A DNA stretch of 64,000 nt from Clostridia bacterium (GCA_017429265.1 JAFRPG010000014.1:1-64000), one strand, 5' to 3'. Shown: positions 16,245-24,727, counted from the first letter of the stretch. Translations and numbers: made by a program. The notes: generated by a model from the sequence alone, not told the origin.

Positions 16245-16919
16245 TCATCCCGCCGGGCCGAGGGCGTCGAGGGCCACTCTGGCCATCAGGCGCTGGCCCT
16301 GCTCCGTGGGATGGATCCCGTCCTCGCAGATCAGTTCGCGAAAATTCATCGCCCGCATGAAGGGCAGATGAAGGTCCAGCAGGACGCTCCCGGTCTCCCG
16401 GGCCGCCTGGCGGATCGCCTCCACATAGCAGCCGTGCCAGCGGCCGATGTGCTCCACATCCCCGAGGTATGCGCGCACGGCCTCCCGGTCCCGGCCCCGG
16501 CATACCCAGTCGAAGTAGCGCTGGCTCTGCAGGGGCGGCGGCAGCACCATCACCGGCTCCAGGCCGCGCAGCCGGGCCGAGCGGGCAAAGAGGCGCAGCA
16601 TCTCGGAGAACTCCGCCAGCGGGGTACGTCCGTCGTGGAAGACCTCCGGCTCCTCGGAGACCGCCTGCCAGTCGAGGTCGCAGTCGTTGCCGCCGAACTC
16701 GATCACCGCGAGTCCGCCGTCCTCCGTCGGCGTCTCCACAAAGTCGGCGTATCCCTCCCCCACGGTCGCGCCCATCCGCGCGTGGCATTCCAGGTCGATC
16801 CCGCGCTCCCGCAGGAGTTTCTCGCAGCGCGCCTGCGCCAGGCTGTAGCGCTTCCGTTCCGGCTGGTAGATGACGCCCTTGCCGATCGAATCGCCCCACA
16901 GATAGATTTTTCTTTTCAC
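16245..16919 (-). CDS. SGNH/GDSL-family hydrolase
   Basis: About 224 residues. I prefer a GTG start at 16919 because GGAG lies 9 nt upstream; an ATG at 16934 in the same frame has no clear site. The catalytic Ser is in WGDSIGKG near the start (block I), block III is FGGNDCDLD, and the Asp/His pair is in DGIHPTEQG near the C-terminus. There is no signal peptide, so it is probably cytosolic. Members hydrolyse esters of lipids, acetylated sugars or thioesters. It stands alone, divergent from the DUF1836 operon. Confidence 0.88.
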   Translation of the reverse strand: MKRKIYLWGDSIGKGVIYQPERKRYSLAQARCEKLLRERGIDLECHARMGATVGEGYADFVETPTEDGGLAVIEFGGNDCDLDWQAVSEEPEVFHDGRTPLAEFSEMLRLFARSARLRGLEPVMVLPPPLQSQRYFDWVCRGRDREAVRAYLGDVEHIGRWHGCYVEAIRQAARETGSVLLDLHLPFMRAMNFRELICEDGIHPTEQGQRLMARVALDALGPAG

Positions 16920-16960
16920 TGACGTCAACTCCATTCTTTGATAATATAGATTTCGATTTT

Positions 16961-16989
16961 AGATTACACGAAATCCAACGGAATGTCAA
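16961..16989 (-). promoter_or_regulatory. Promoter for the SGNH hydrolase
   Basis: On the minus strand, TTGACA (16984–16989), a 17-bp spacer, TAATCT (16961–16966). Confidence 0.75.
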
Positions 16990-17062
16990 GTGTTTTTCCG
17001 CTTGATCTGAAGTCGAATTTGTGATACGCTGTCCTCAGCGATTGAAAGAGGGGGGATCCGCC

Positions 17063-17500
17063 GTGTCGGAAGCACTGCCCGCATGGGAGAGCCTGCCGGA
17101 TTTCGGCCTGTACATGGATCAGCTGCTGACCTTCACCGAGCGCTGCTTCCCCGGCGAGGTCACGGCCGGGATGATCAACAGCTATGTGAAGACCGGCCTC
17201 GTCGACCGGCCGCAGGGCAAGAAATACAGCCGCGCCGCCCTGGCCCGGCTGCTGATGGTCTGCTGCCTGAAGCAGGCGACGCCGCTGGACAGCCTGCGCA
17301 CCCTGATCGAGGGCGCGGACGCCGAGGCCCTCTACACCCGCTTCCGCAGGGATTGGACGGGCCTGGAGGAGCGTCTCCCCGCCAGCGATGACCTCGATGC
17401 CATGGGCTGCGCGATCCTCGCCGCCGCCTACCAGAACCACGGGCGCAAGCTCCTCCGCGCGATGCAGCCGGAGCAGGCGGCGCCCGAGCAGGGAGGTTGA
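17063..17500 (+). CDS. DUF1836-like putative DNA-binding protein, GTG start
   Basis: 145 residues from the GTG at 17063 (GAGGGGGG about 8 nt upstream). The central part, ITAGMINSYVKTG-like (GEVTAGMINSYVKTGL) followed by KKYSRAALARLLMVCCLKQ, is the MerR-like winged-helix signature seen in DUF1836 proteins. These usually occur as small regulators in Clostridia and Bacilli, with no assigned target. Its stop overlaps the region just before the next start, so it is coupled to the 491-residue gene. Confidence 0.82.
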   Translation: MSEALPAWESLPDFGLYMDQLLTFTERCFPGEVTAGMINSYVKTGLVDRPQGKKYSRAALARLLMVCCLKQATPLDSLRTLIEGADAEALYTRFRRDWTGLEERLPASDDLDAMGCAILAAAYQNHGRKLLRAMQPEQAAPEQGG

Positions 17501-17505
17501 CGCTC

Positions 17506-18981
17506 ATGCCGCGCATTCTTCTGGTCCTGGCCGCCGCCCGTGCGGAGGACGCCGCCGAGGCCCTCCGCTCCGCCGCCGTCCACGCCGACGAGCCGGAGCT
17601 GCTCTCCCTGGGCCTCGCGTCACCGGAGGGTGAGGTCCCCGTCCCGGAGGAAGGCCGCGCCCCGGTACGCCTCCTGCGGGAAACCTGCTCCGCCTGGCAG
17701 GCCGTGCAGACGCTCTGGCAGGGGGAAACCTGGGTCCTCGTCGGCTGCCCGGAGCTGCGCTTCCGCAAAGGCTGGGACCGCAGGCTCGCCCGCGAGGCCG
17801 GGATCCGGCAGGGGCAGTCGGCCATGGGCGCCGTGCTCAGCGGCTGCCTGCCCTCCCCCGCGGACACCATCGCGGCGGTCCGCCCCGTGGCGGCGGCCGG
17901 CTTCACGGAGGACGGCCTGCTCGTCACGGAGCCGGGTCTCCCCCTGCGCTACGCTTTCGAGAGCGAGCCCGCCGCCCTGATCCACCCCGATTTCTGCTTT
18001 GCCCGTGCCGCCTTTTTCGCGGACGCGGCGCTGAGCGCGGAGGACCCCTGCTGGGTCGCCTTCCGCCGCCGCTGGGCCGTCTACACCCTGCACGCGCCCT
18101 GGGTCACCCGAACGGATCCCGCCGCGATGCCCGTGATCGCAGCCCCGGACGAGCCGGAGCTCCTGCGCCGCTTCGCGACCCACTTCGGGATCTCCTTTCC
18201 GGCGCGCACCCTCAGCGCCCAGGCGCGGGAGGGCATCTGGCGGGCGAGCCTCGACGTCCCGGCAAAGGTACCCCTGCGGACGCGCGTGCACGAGCGGCTC
18301 CGTGGCCTCGACGCCATCACGAGCCGCCTCAATCCGCTGGCGGTCACCGCCTGGCTCACCCTCCCCGGGAGCGATGCGGAGGCCGAGCTGCAGCTGGCGC
18401 GCTTCCGCCGCCTGTGCGGGCTGAAGAACCTCCCGCTGGTCTGCTGGGCCGACCGCGCCTCCCTGACCGCGGCCTCACGCGTCCTGCCCGCCGTGCGGGA
18501 GTTCTCGCCGCGCCTGGGTCTGCCGGTCCGCATCCGTGTCTCGGAGGAGAACGCGGCGGCCTGGGCCGTGCTGTCCGCCCCCTTCCTGCTCGCCGCGGCG
18601 AGGGACGCCGACCGCTCCCGCACGCACTATCTCTGGCTGGACTTCGACATCCTGCGCTACCCGGTCTACGAAAAGACCGCCCTCGACTGGCAGACAGTGT
18701 GCATCGACCGGATCCACATCGCCCGGGTGGCCGGCCGCGCGGACCCGACCATGTTCTCGGTCCCCGAGGCCCTGGTCCCCATGCTCTGCGACGATTTTTC
18801 GCTCCTGTGCGAGAAGAGCATCCGCGAGACCGGCGCCCTGCCCGACCCGGTCGGCGTGTGGGACACCCTCCTCGATGCCCATCCCGAGCACTACGAGGCC
18901 ATCGACCTCCCCGCCGAACGGGAGCTGCTGAGCCTCACGATGCCTCTGCGCGACGAGGAATGGGGCGAGGACCCGGTCTGA
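17506..18981 (+). CDS. Uncharacterised 491-residue protein
   Basis: Start ATG at 17506 with GGGAGG 9 nt upstream. No family is recognised with confidence. It is soluble, alanine- and arginine-rich, with two apparent halves. The first (1–200) has an alpha/beta look and WVLVGCPELRFRKGWDR. The second contains YLWLDFDILRYPVY near residue 370, which resembles the acidic motif of GT-A glycosyltransferases, followed by HIARVAGRADPTMFSVPE and a C-terminal acidic helix. A glycosyltransferase-like domain fits this but is an inference. It is paired with the DUF1836 regulator. Confidence 0.72.
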   Translation: MPRILLVLAAARAEDAAEALRSAAVHADEPELLSLGLASPEGEVPVPEEGRAPVRLLRETCSAWQAVQTLWQGETWVLVGCPELRFRKGWDRRLAREAGIRQGQSAMGAVLSGCLPSPADTIAAVRPVAAAGFTEDGLLVTEPGLPLRYAFESEPAALIHPDFCFARAAFFADAALSAEDPCWVAFRRRWAVYTLHAPWVTRTDPAAMPVIAAPDEPELLRRFATHFGISFPARTLSAQAREGIWRASLDVPAKVPLRTRVHERLRGLDAITSRLNPLAVTAWLTLPGSDAEAELQLARFRRLCGLKNLPLVCWADRASLTAASRVLPAVREFSPRLGLPVRIRVSEENAAAWAVLSAPFLLAAARDADRSRTHYLWLDFDILRYPVYEKTALDWQTVCIDRIHIARVAGRADPTMFSVPEALVPMLCDDFSLLCEKSIRETGALPDPVGVWDTLLDAHPEHYEAIDLPAERELLSLTMPLRDEEWGEDPV

Positions 18982-18989
18982 ACCGCACG

Positions 18990-19023
18990 CAAAAACGGCG
19001 TCCCGTCATCCGGAACGCCATTC
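18990..19023 (-). terminator. Intrinsic terminator for the BspA-like gene
   Basis: On the minus strand, GGCGTTCCGG pairs with CGGGACGCC and is followed by GTTTTTGCG. It may also slow transcripts from the plus strand. Confidence 0.6.
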
Positions 19024-19049
19024 CCGTGCTGTTTGTATTGTCCGGTCCG

Positions 19050-20174
19050 TTACTCCCCGAACGCCGTATACCCGTTGTCCGCAGCCCACTGCAGCCACCC
19101 GCTGCCGGCCGGGAAGAAGAGGATCACGTCCGGGTCGAAGGCGTCCGCGGCGATCGAGGTCACGCCGGCGGGGATGTGGATCGCGGGAACCTCGGGCAGG
19201 TTCCGGAACGCCTGGGCGCCGATGACCTCCGTCTGGTCCGGGAGGATCAGGGCATTGCCGAGGTTGCAGTGCACCGTCGCGCCCTGCAGGTTCTCCTTCC
19301 CCGTGACCGCCTGCAACTCCTCCGCGGTGCCGTCGAAGAAGATGTCCGTGACGCCGCAGTTCCTGAACGCGCCGTACCCGATCGTTCCGAGGGTCGCGGG
19401 CAGGGCGACGGTCTTCAGCGAAGAGCAGCCGTAGAACGCCATCTCGCCGATGTCGGTCAGGCTCCCGCCGAACGAGACATGGGTCAGGCCGGTGCAGTAC
19501 ATGAAGGCGGACTTGCCGATGCTCAGCGTCCCGGACGGCAGGGTCACGGACGTCAGACCGACGCAGTCCGCGAAGGCGTTGCCGCCGATCGTCTGCAGCG
19601 AAGCCGGGAAGTCCACGCCCGTCAGGGACGCGCAGCCCATGAAGAGGGCGGAGGGCAGAACCGTGATCCCGCCCGGGATGTGCGCCGACGCGAGGGCGCC
19701 GCAGCCGCTGAAGCAGCCGCTGCCGAGCTCCGTCACGCTGTCCGGGATCACGGCGGCGGCCAGCGATGAACAGCCCGCGAAGGCCGATGCGCCGATGCGC
19801 GTCACCGTGTCCGGGATCTCCACGGCCGTCAGCGCCAGACATCCGTCGAAGGCGTGGTCGCCGATGGAGGTAATGCCGTCGTACGATTCGACCACGGTCT
19901 CCTCGCCGAGGTCCGTCATCGTCGTCACCTGCCCGGGCTCGCCCATGAAGGCCACGCGGGTCACGGCCGCCGGGTCGGGCCAGGGCGCGGCGGTCCAGTC
20001 GTCCATCTCGCCGAAACCGGCGATGGTCAGGACGCCGTTGTCCGCCAGGGTCCAGGTCAGGTGCTCGCCGCAGGTGCCCGTCTCCACGGCGGAGGCGCAG
20101 AGCGGGAGTCCCAGGCACAGGACAGTGATCATCAGCAGCAGCCGCACGGGCCGGAAAACGCTTCTTTCTCTCAC
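19050..20174 (-). CDS. Secreted BspA-like leucine-rich repeat protein
   Basis: 374 residues. A signal peptide covers about residues 1–29. A short domain with HLTWTLADNGVLTIAGFG (typical opening of these proteins) is followed by about nine LRR_5 repeats of 23 residues with the pattern IGDHAFDGCLALTAVEIPDTV. The C-terminus caps with DPDVILFFPAGSGWLQWAA. There is no sorting signal or membrane anchor, so it is likely secreted or loosely surface-bound. BspA-type repeats bind host or microbial surfaces in some species. The same cap motif ends the giant protein at 48973. Confidence 0.93.
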   Translation of the reverse strand: MRERSVFRPVRLLLMITVLCLGLPLCASAVETGTCGEHLTWTLADNGVLTIAGFGEMDDWTAAPWPDPAAVTRVAFMGEPGQVTTMTDLGEETVVESYDGITSIGDHAFDGCLALTAVEIPDTVTRIGASAFAGCSSLAAAVIPDSVTELGSGCFSGCGALASAHIPGGITVLPSALFMGCASLTGVDFPASLQTIGGNAFADCVGLTSVTLPSGTLSIGKSAFMYCTGLTHVSFGGSLTDIGEMAFYGCSSLKTVALPATLGTIGYGAFRNCGVTDIFFDGTAEELQAVTGKENLQGATVHCNLGNALILPDQTEVIGAQAFRNLPEVPAIHIPAGVTSIAADAFDPDVILFFPAGSGWLQWAADNGYTAFGE

Positions 20175-20353
20175 GGATAAGCCCTCCTTTGTCAGGGTCG
20201 CCTTTCATTATAGCATGGGAAGGCGCCAAAGGCAAACGAAACCCGCGCCGCCGGGGACAAAACCGAAAGTACGGCCGGACGGTCCCCCTGTTGTATCATA
20301 CACTCAGTCGGGTGCCCGCAGCGGCCCCGGAACAAACGAAAGCAGGTGGAGAT

Positions 20354-21034
20354 ATGAAAACCAGACTGGCACTGCTTCTGACGCTCATCCTGTGCGCCGC
20401 CGTCATCGCGCCGGCGGCCGGAGCGGATTGGGGCTCCAACATCGTCGACTGGGACCGCAAGCTCTGCATCGACTTCTACGGCAACACCGTCAGCTACGCC
20501 GGACACAGCGAGGCCTACGCGCAGCTGGTGGGCTCCCTGCCAGTCATGTCGTACTTCGACGGTGTGCCCTGCATCCGCCGGCACACCTACGTCTACAGCG
20601 GCCCCGGCTCCTGGTACTGGCGGCGCTGGACCGGCAAGGACTACGCCTACACGGGCACCCTCGACACCAACCTGCGCGTCTACGGCGAGGAGAACGGCTG
20701 GATCATGATCCGCTACCCGAGCGGCACCAACAAGGGCTACCGCTACGCGTGGACGACGCCGGAGATCCTCTCCGCGGAGAACCAGCGCCGGATCCGCCCG
20801 GTGGAGTTCGCGCGGATCGAGGGCAAGACGAACAACTTCCAGGACGCGACGGACGATCCGGACGTCAGCCGCGAGTTCATCGGGAGCAGCTACGGCTACG
20901 AGGCGGACGTCGTGATGCTCGCCTTCCTCGACTGGGGACGGTACTGGGTGTACTGCGAGTTCGACCTCGAGACGTCTGACGGTATCTTCAGGGCGCGCGG
21001 TTTCCTCCCCGCGGACGGCCTGCGGGTCAAATGA
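20354..21034 (+). CDS. Secreted protein of unknown function
   Basis: 226 residues from the ATG at 20354, GGTGGAG 6 nt upstream. Signal peptide at about 1–27 (ending PAAGA). The mature part is rich in Tyr, Trp and Arg (SGPGSWYWRRWTGKDYAYTG) and alternates short hydrophobic strands, suggesting a beta-rich fold possibly of SH3 type (LRVYGEENGWIMIRY). No catalytic motif and no anchor are seen. A dispersed repeat element begins 2 nt after its stop codon, so the element probably forms its 3' untranslated region. Confidence 0.7.
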   Translation: MKTRLALLLTLILCAAVIAPAAGADWGSNIVDWDRKLCIDFYGNTVSYAGHSEAYAQLVGSLPVMSYFDGVPCIRRHTYVYSGPGSWYWRRWTGKDYAYTGTLDTNLRVYGEENGWIMIRYPSGTNKGYRYAWTTPEILSAENQRRIRPVEFARIEGKTNNFQDATDDPDVSREFIGSSYGYEADVVMLAFLDWGRYWVYCEFDLETSDGIFRARGFLPADGLRVK

Positions 21035-21036
21035 AA

Positions 21037-21382
21037 GGCTCTTCACGGAAAGCTCTGGAAAAAGTATAAGAGAGAGGGTACGCGCTCTGCGGAGCGCGCC
21101 AGGGGCTTTCCGATCGCCCCTGGACCCTTCGGGATCGCATCTTCCATGTTTGATGTTGGGCCAAAGTCAATGTAGGCAGAAGAACCCTACAATACCAGAT
21201 CCTATCATCAACGGGACGGCCCCGAAGGAGTCCGGAGGATTCGGAGCGCCCGGAAAACTGTCCGGGGGACAGTTTTCAGCGGAGAATGGGCGGCAGCCCC
21301 GGACCGATCGGAAAGCCCTCTGGTGCGCCCGCAGGCGTATTCCCTTCATCATCGTAGTTCCCTATCTAAACGCAAAGAACCA
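21037..21382 (+). repeat. Dispersed hairpin element, copy B (long form)
   Basis: About 346 bp. The left terminal repeat GGCTCTTCACGGAAAG starts 2 nt after a stop codon. It is followed by GCGCTCTGCGGAGCGC, hairpin CCAGGGGC/GCCCCTGG, a UUCG-type hairpin CCCTTCGGG, a variable centre, then the right module in inverted orientation with the 67-bp insertion, and the right terminal repeat (AAACGCAAAGAACC). No open frame is specific to it. Confidence 0.85.
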
Positions 21383-21425
21383 TATGAATCGCCGGCGTTC
21401 ACCGCATGGATGCGGTACATAACCC

Positions 21426-21454
21426 TTGCAATTCCCCCGGAAACATGCTATGAT
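21426..21454 (+). promoter_or_regulatory. Promoter for the T-box leader of proS
   Basis: TTGCAA (21426–21431), a 17-bp spacer, TATGAT (21449–21454). Confidence 0.7.
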
Positions 21455-21460
21455 ACGCCT

Positions 21461-21716
21461 ACAGGCAATGAAGGGCCTGGTGATCCGGGATGCCCCAAGC
21501 GAGCGTGCGGCGGTGTGAGGCGCGCGGCGGAGCGGATGACCTTCCCAGCCCGGAGCCGCGGCCAATCCCCGCCGCCTCATCCCCGTGAACGGATGCAACG
21601 AGAGGCCTTTCCGGGGGCAGGAAGCTCCGGGGAAGACAAGCCGGGTGGTACCGCGATCGCAGTCATCCATGAAATACTGCCTTCGTCCCTGCAGACAACA
21701 GAGGCGAAGGCTTTTC
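21461..21716 (+). promoter_or_regulatory. T-box leader controlling proS
   Basis: The canonical T-box sequence GGGTGGTACCGCG lies at 21643–21655 and its CGTCCCT partner near 21684. The terminator stem GCCTTCG (21679–21685) pairs with CGAAGGC (21705–21711) and is followed by TTTTCT. A basal stem GAAGG/CCTTC near 21470–21545 marks a compact stem I. By known mechanism, uncharged tRNA-Pro would pair with the specifier and stabilise the antiterminator, switching proS on during proline starvation. I could not assign the specifier codon with confidence. Confidence 0.88.
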
Positions 21717-21761
21717 TGTACCCTTTGCCGAAAGGACCCGAAGAATCAGGAGGATGGAACC

Positions 21762-23213
21762 ATGGCCAAGAAAGAGAACAAACAGGACTTTGTCACGTTC
21801 ATCACGCCCCGCAGCGAGGACTTCTCGCAGTGGTACACCGACGTCATCACCCAGACCCAGCTGTGCGACTACGCGCCCGTGCGCGGCTGCATGATCGTGC
21901 GGCCCTACGGCTACGCGATCTGGGAGCGCATCCAGGCGGAGATGGACAGGCGCTTCAAGGACAAGGGCGTGGAGAACGTTTACTTCCCCATGCTGATCCC
22001 GGAGAGCCTGCTGCTGAAGGAAGCCGAGCATGTGGAGGGCTTCGCGCCCGAGGTCGCCTGGGTCACCCAGGGCGGCACCGAGCCCCTGACCGAGCGTCTG
22101 GCCATCCGCCCGACCTCCGAGACGATCTTCTGCACGATGTTCGCCAAGTGGGTGCAGACCTGGCGCGACCTGCCCATGGTCTACAACCAGTGGTGCTCCG
22201 TCATGCGCTGGGAGAAGGCCACCCGTCCCTTCCTCCGCACGAGCGAGTTCCTCTGGCAGGAGGGCCACACCATGCACGCCTCCGCCGAGGAGGCCCAGGC
22301 CAAGACGCTTGAGATGCTCGAGGTCTACCGTGAGTGCGCCGAGGACGTGATGGCCCTGCCCGTGTACGTCGGCCAGAAGTCCGACAAGGAGAAGTTTGCC
22401 GGCGCCCGCGCCACCTATTCCATGGAGGCCATGATGCAGGACGGCAAGAGCCTGCAGGCCGGCACCAGCCACAACTTCGGCACCAACTTTGCCGAGGCCT
22501 ACAACATCCAGTTCCAGAACAAAGAGGGCAAGCTGCAGTACGCCGAGGAGACCAGCTGGGGCGTCTCCACCCGTCTGATCGGCGCCATCGTGATGACCCA
22601 CGGCGACGAGCGCGGCCTGCGCCTGCCGCCCCGCATCGCGCCGATCCAGGCCGTCATCCTGCCCATCGCGGCCCACAAGCCCGGCGTCACCGAGGCCTGT
22701 GAGAAGCTCTTCGCCGAGCTGAAGACCGCCGGCATCCGCGTGAAGCTCGACGACCGCGACACGGTCAGCGCCGGCTTCAAGTTCAACGACTGGGAGCTGA
22801 AGGGCGTCCCCGCCCGCCTCGAGGTCGGCCCCCGCGATCTGGAGAACGGCGTCGTGACGGTCTTCCGCCGCGATACCTGCGAAAAGACCACCCTGCCCCT
22901 GATGGGCATCGCCGACGCCGTGAAGGCCCTCCTCGACGAGATCCAGCAGGGCCTCTACGACCAGGCGAAGGCCTTCCGCGACGAGCACACCTACACCGTG
23001 CATAACATGGACGAGCTGGAGGAGGCCGTGAACAAGGGCTTCGCCAAGGCCATGTGGTGCGGTGACCGCGCCTGCGAGGACACGATCAAGGAGCGCTTCA
23101 ACGCCACCAGCCGCAACATGCCCTTCGACCAGGCGGCTCACCGCTTCGGCGACACCTGCGTGTGCTGCGGCAAAAAGGCCGAAAAGGTCATGTACTTCGC
23201 CAAGGCCTACTGA
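21762..23213 (+). CDS. proS: Prolyl-tRNA synthetase, archaeal/eukaryote-like type
   Basis: 483 residues from the ATG at 21762, AGGAGG 8 nt upstream. It attaches proline to tRNA-Pro. Class II motif 2 (WCSVMRWEKATRPFLRTSEF) and motif 3 are present, along with RPTSETIFC. There is no editing insertion between motifs 2 and 3, and the C-terminus carries a zinc-type region ending GDTCVCCGKKAEKVMYFAKAY. That is the short archaeal/eukaryotic form that many Bacillota and other bacteria use. Length matches. Regulated by the T-box immediately upstream. Confidence 0.97.
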   Translation: MAKKENKQDFVTFITPRSEDFSQWYTDVITQTQLCDYAPVRGCMIVRPYGYAIWERIQAEMDRRFKDKGVENVYFPMLIPESLLLKEAEHVEGFAPEVAWVTQGGTEPLTERLAIRPTSETIFCTMFAKWVQTWRDLPMVYNQWCSVMRWEKATRPFLRTSEFLWQEGHTMHASAEEAQAKTLEMLEVYRECAEDVMALPVYVGQKSDKEKFAGARATYSMEAMMQDGKSLQAGTSHNFGTNFAEAYNIQFQNKEGKLQYAEETSWGVSTRLIGAIVMTHGDERGLRLPPRIAPIQAVILPIAAHKPGVTEACEKLFAELKTAGIRVKLDDRDTVSAGFKFNDWELKGVPARLEVGPRDLENGVVTVFRRDTCEKTTLPLMGIADAVKALLDEIQQGLYDQAKAFRDEHTYTVHNMDELEEAVNKGFAKAMWCGDRACEDTIKERFNATSRNMPFDQAAHRFGDTCVCCGKKAEKVMYFAKAY

Positions 23214-23231
23214 TCCCCCATGTGCCTACAC

Positions 23232-23272
23232 ACCGCTCCTGCGACTTTTCAGACGCCGCGGGGGCGGTTTTC
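23232..23272 (+). terminator. Intrinsic terminator of proS
   Basis: ACCGCTCC (23232–23239) pairs with GGGGGCGGT and is followed by TTTTC. Confidence 0.6.
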
Positions 23273-23284
23273 GGCGCCGGGCCC

Positions 23285-23313
23285 TTGCGCAAAGGCCCGG
23301 ATCCCGCTATCCT
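23285..23313 (+). promoter_or_regulatory. Promoter for the DUF4003 gene
   Basis: TTGCGC (23285–23290), a 17-bp spacer, TATCCT (23308–23313). Confidence 0.5.
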
Positions 23314-23360
23314 GAAGGAGTACGAACGATCCCACCCGATGACTGAAGGAGGTCCGACCC

Positions 23361-24359
23361 ATGAATACCCGCCTGCAAGCCCTGTGTGACCGGATGATCG
23401 AAAACCGCGATGTGCTCCGCGGCGTGTTCCGCTGGGAAAGCGACCAGTTCTATCCGGTGTGCGCCAACCTGTTCTGTGTCCGCGGCGTCACCCCGGACCC
23501 GGAGCGCCTGGCGGCGGCCCGCAGCCTGCTGAACGCGGAGACCGGTCTGTTTTCCAATCTTCGGGGCCATGTGCGCCTTCCGCTGATCTGCACCCTCTCC
23601 ATGGACGAGGATCCCGCGGAGCGCCTGCGCCGCATTCAGGATCTCTACAGCGCGCTGAAGGGACACTTCCATGCGTCGGATTACCTGGCCTTCGCCGCCC
23701 TGTCCCTGTCGGATCAGGAGGGCGGGCGGGAGGCCGCGGAGGAGCGCGCGTGGCGGCTCTACCGGCGGATGAAGGCAGAGCATCGCTTCCTCACCGGGGA
23801 GGAGGACAGCCTCTTCGCCGCCATCCTGGCCTGCTCCCCGCGGGACGACGACGCCCTGATCGCCGACATGGAGGAGAGCTACACCCTCCTGCGGCAGACC
23901 TTCCGCGACGGGGACAGCGTGCAGTCGGTCTCCCATGTGCTGGCCCTCGACAGCCGCACGCCCAAGGAGAAGGCGGCCCGCCTCACCGACCTGTACGACG
24001 CGCTGACCCTCGCCGGCTGCAAGTACGGCCGCGGCAGGGAGCTGGGCGCCTTGGCGGCCCTGTCCCTGGCGGACGCGGAGATCCGGACCCTGGCGGCGGA
24101 GATGGCGGAGGCCGGTGCGTATCTGGCGGAGCAGAAGGGCTGGCGCGGCCTGCTGGGCTTCGACCGCCGTACCCGCGCCATGCACGCCGCGATGCTGGTC
24201 ACGGACCTGTATCTGCCCGCCGCCGGAGCGGAAACGGCCGCTTTCAGCGCGGCAGCAGGAGCGGCAGCTTCCGCCCAGGCGACCCTGGCCGCCGTCCTGG
24301 CCGCCCAGACGGCCTGCTGCGTCGCGGCCTGCGCCGCCGCTTCCTCTTCCTCTCACTGA
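23361..24359 (+). CDS. DUF4003-like protein
   Basis: 332 residues, AAGGAGGT 10 nt before the ATG. All-helical and soluble. The order of motifs (an N-terminal CANLFCVRGV, LFSNLRGHVRLPLICTL, DYLAFAALSLSD, then HRFLTGEEDSLFAAILA, followed by a second related pattern KYGRGRELGALAALSLAD) matches DUF4003 proteins of Bacillota, which look like two copies of a helical unit. The last 60 residues are Ala/Ser-rich and hydrophobic (SAAAGAAASAQATLAAV), possibly membrane-associating. No function is known for the family. Confidence 0.8.
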   Translation: MNTRLQALCDRMIENRDVLRGVFRWESDQFYPVCANLFCVRGVTPDPERLAAARSLLNAETGLFSNLRGHVRLPLICTLSMDEDPAERLRRIQDLYSALKGHFHASDYLAFAALSLSDQEGGREAAEERAWRLYRRMKAEHRFLTGEEDSLFAAILACSPRDDDALIADMEESYTLLRQTFRDGDSVQSVSHVLALDSRTPKEKAARLTDLYDALTLAGCKYGRGRELGALAALSLADAEIRTLAAEMAEAGAYLAEQKGWRGLLGFDRRTRAMHAAMLVTDLYLPAAGAETAAFSAAAGAAASAQATLAAVLAAQTACCVAACAAASSSSH

Positions 24360-24363
24360 CTCC

Positions 24364-24405
24364 GCGCCGTGGCTGCACCGAACGGCAGCCGCGGCGTTTT
24401 TCTGA
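24364..24405 (+). terminator. Intrinsic terminator of the DUF4003 gene
   Basis: CGCCGTGGCTGC pairs with GCAGCCGCGGCG (one G·U) and is followed by TTTTTC. Confidence 0.85.
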
Positions 24406-24432
24406 GCCTTGCTTCAAGATAAAGGGTCCGGC

Positions 24433-24461
24433 TTGCTTTCTCACGCGCCATGTGGTATACT
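24433..24461 (+). promoter_or_regulatory. Promoter for the ribozyme–nagB–glmM operon
   Basis: TTGCTT (24433–24438), a 17-bp spacer, TATACT (24456–24461). The predicted transcript would open with an 11-bp hairpin, CACGGACAGCC/GGCTGTCCGTG (24466–24506), ahead of the ribozyme. Confidence 0.7.
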
Positions 24462-24539
24462 TTGCCACGGACAGCCGGGCCGGCCGCAGACCGGGGGCTG
24501 TCCGTGATAAAACAGCGGCCCCATGGAGGCTCGGACCGT

Positions 24540-24675
24540 TGTCAGCGCCCGGACCGGAAACGGTTGACGAGGAATGGCTGTCATCGAAAGACTCGGCGGA
24601 TTCAGCCACGGCTCAGGGCGGGCCGAGAGGGAGAGAGCAAAAAGCGGAATCAACACCGTAACAGAGGCTCTCCCG
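24540..24675 (+). ncRNA. glmS-type ribozyme/riboswitch upstream of nagB
   Basis: The cleavage site A|GCGCC is at 24544/24545. The conserved core follows in order: hairpin ACCG-GAAA-CGGT, then GTTGACGAGG, ATCGA and TCGGCGGAT, framed by GGCTG/CAGCC. The supporting helices CGGCTC/GGGCCG and GGGAGAG/CTCTCCC (the latter closing at 24674) match P3 and P4. These are the hallmark sequences of the GlcN6P-dependent self-cleaving ribozyme, normally found before glmS. Here it precedes nagB by about 50 nt. By the known mechanism GlcN6P would trigger cleavage and lower expression of the operon. Confidence 0.9.
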
Positions 24676-24727
24676 GCGCCCATCTGCGAAAATCCATCAA
24701 AACAGAGAAAGAAGAGGTGTATTTCCC

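Noticed and set aside
21066..21352. Recurring short peptides such as RSAERARGFPIAPGPFG and MRLRAHQRAFRS in several intergenic regions
   Set aside because: They are translations of the dispersed hairpin element. The DNA folds as inverted repeats, copies carry frame-changing differences, and no ribosome-binding site is kept.
23219..23346. Short open frames between proS and the DUF4003 gene
   Set aside because: They overlap the proS terminator and the next promoter and have no ribosome-binding site.
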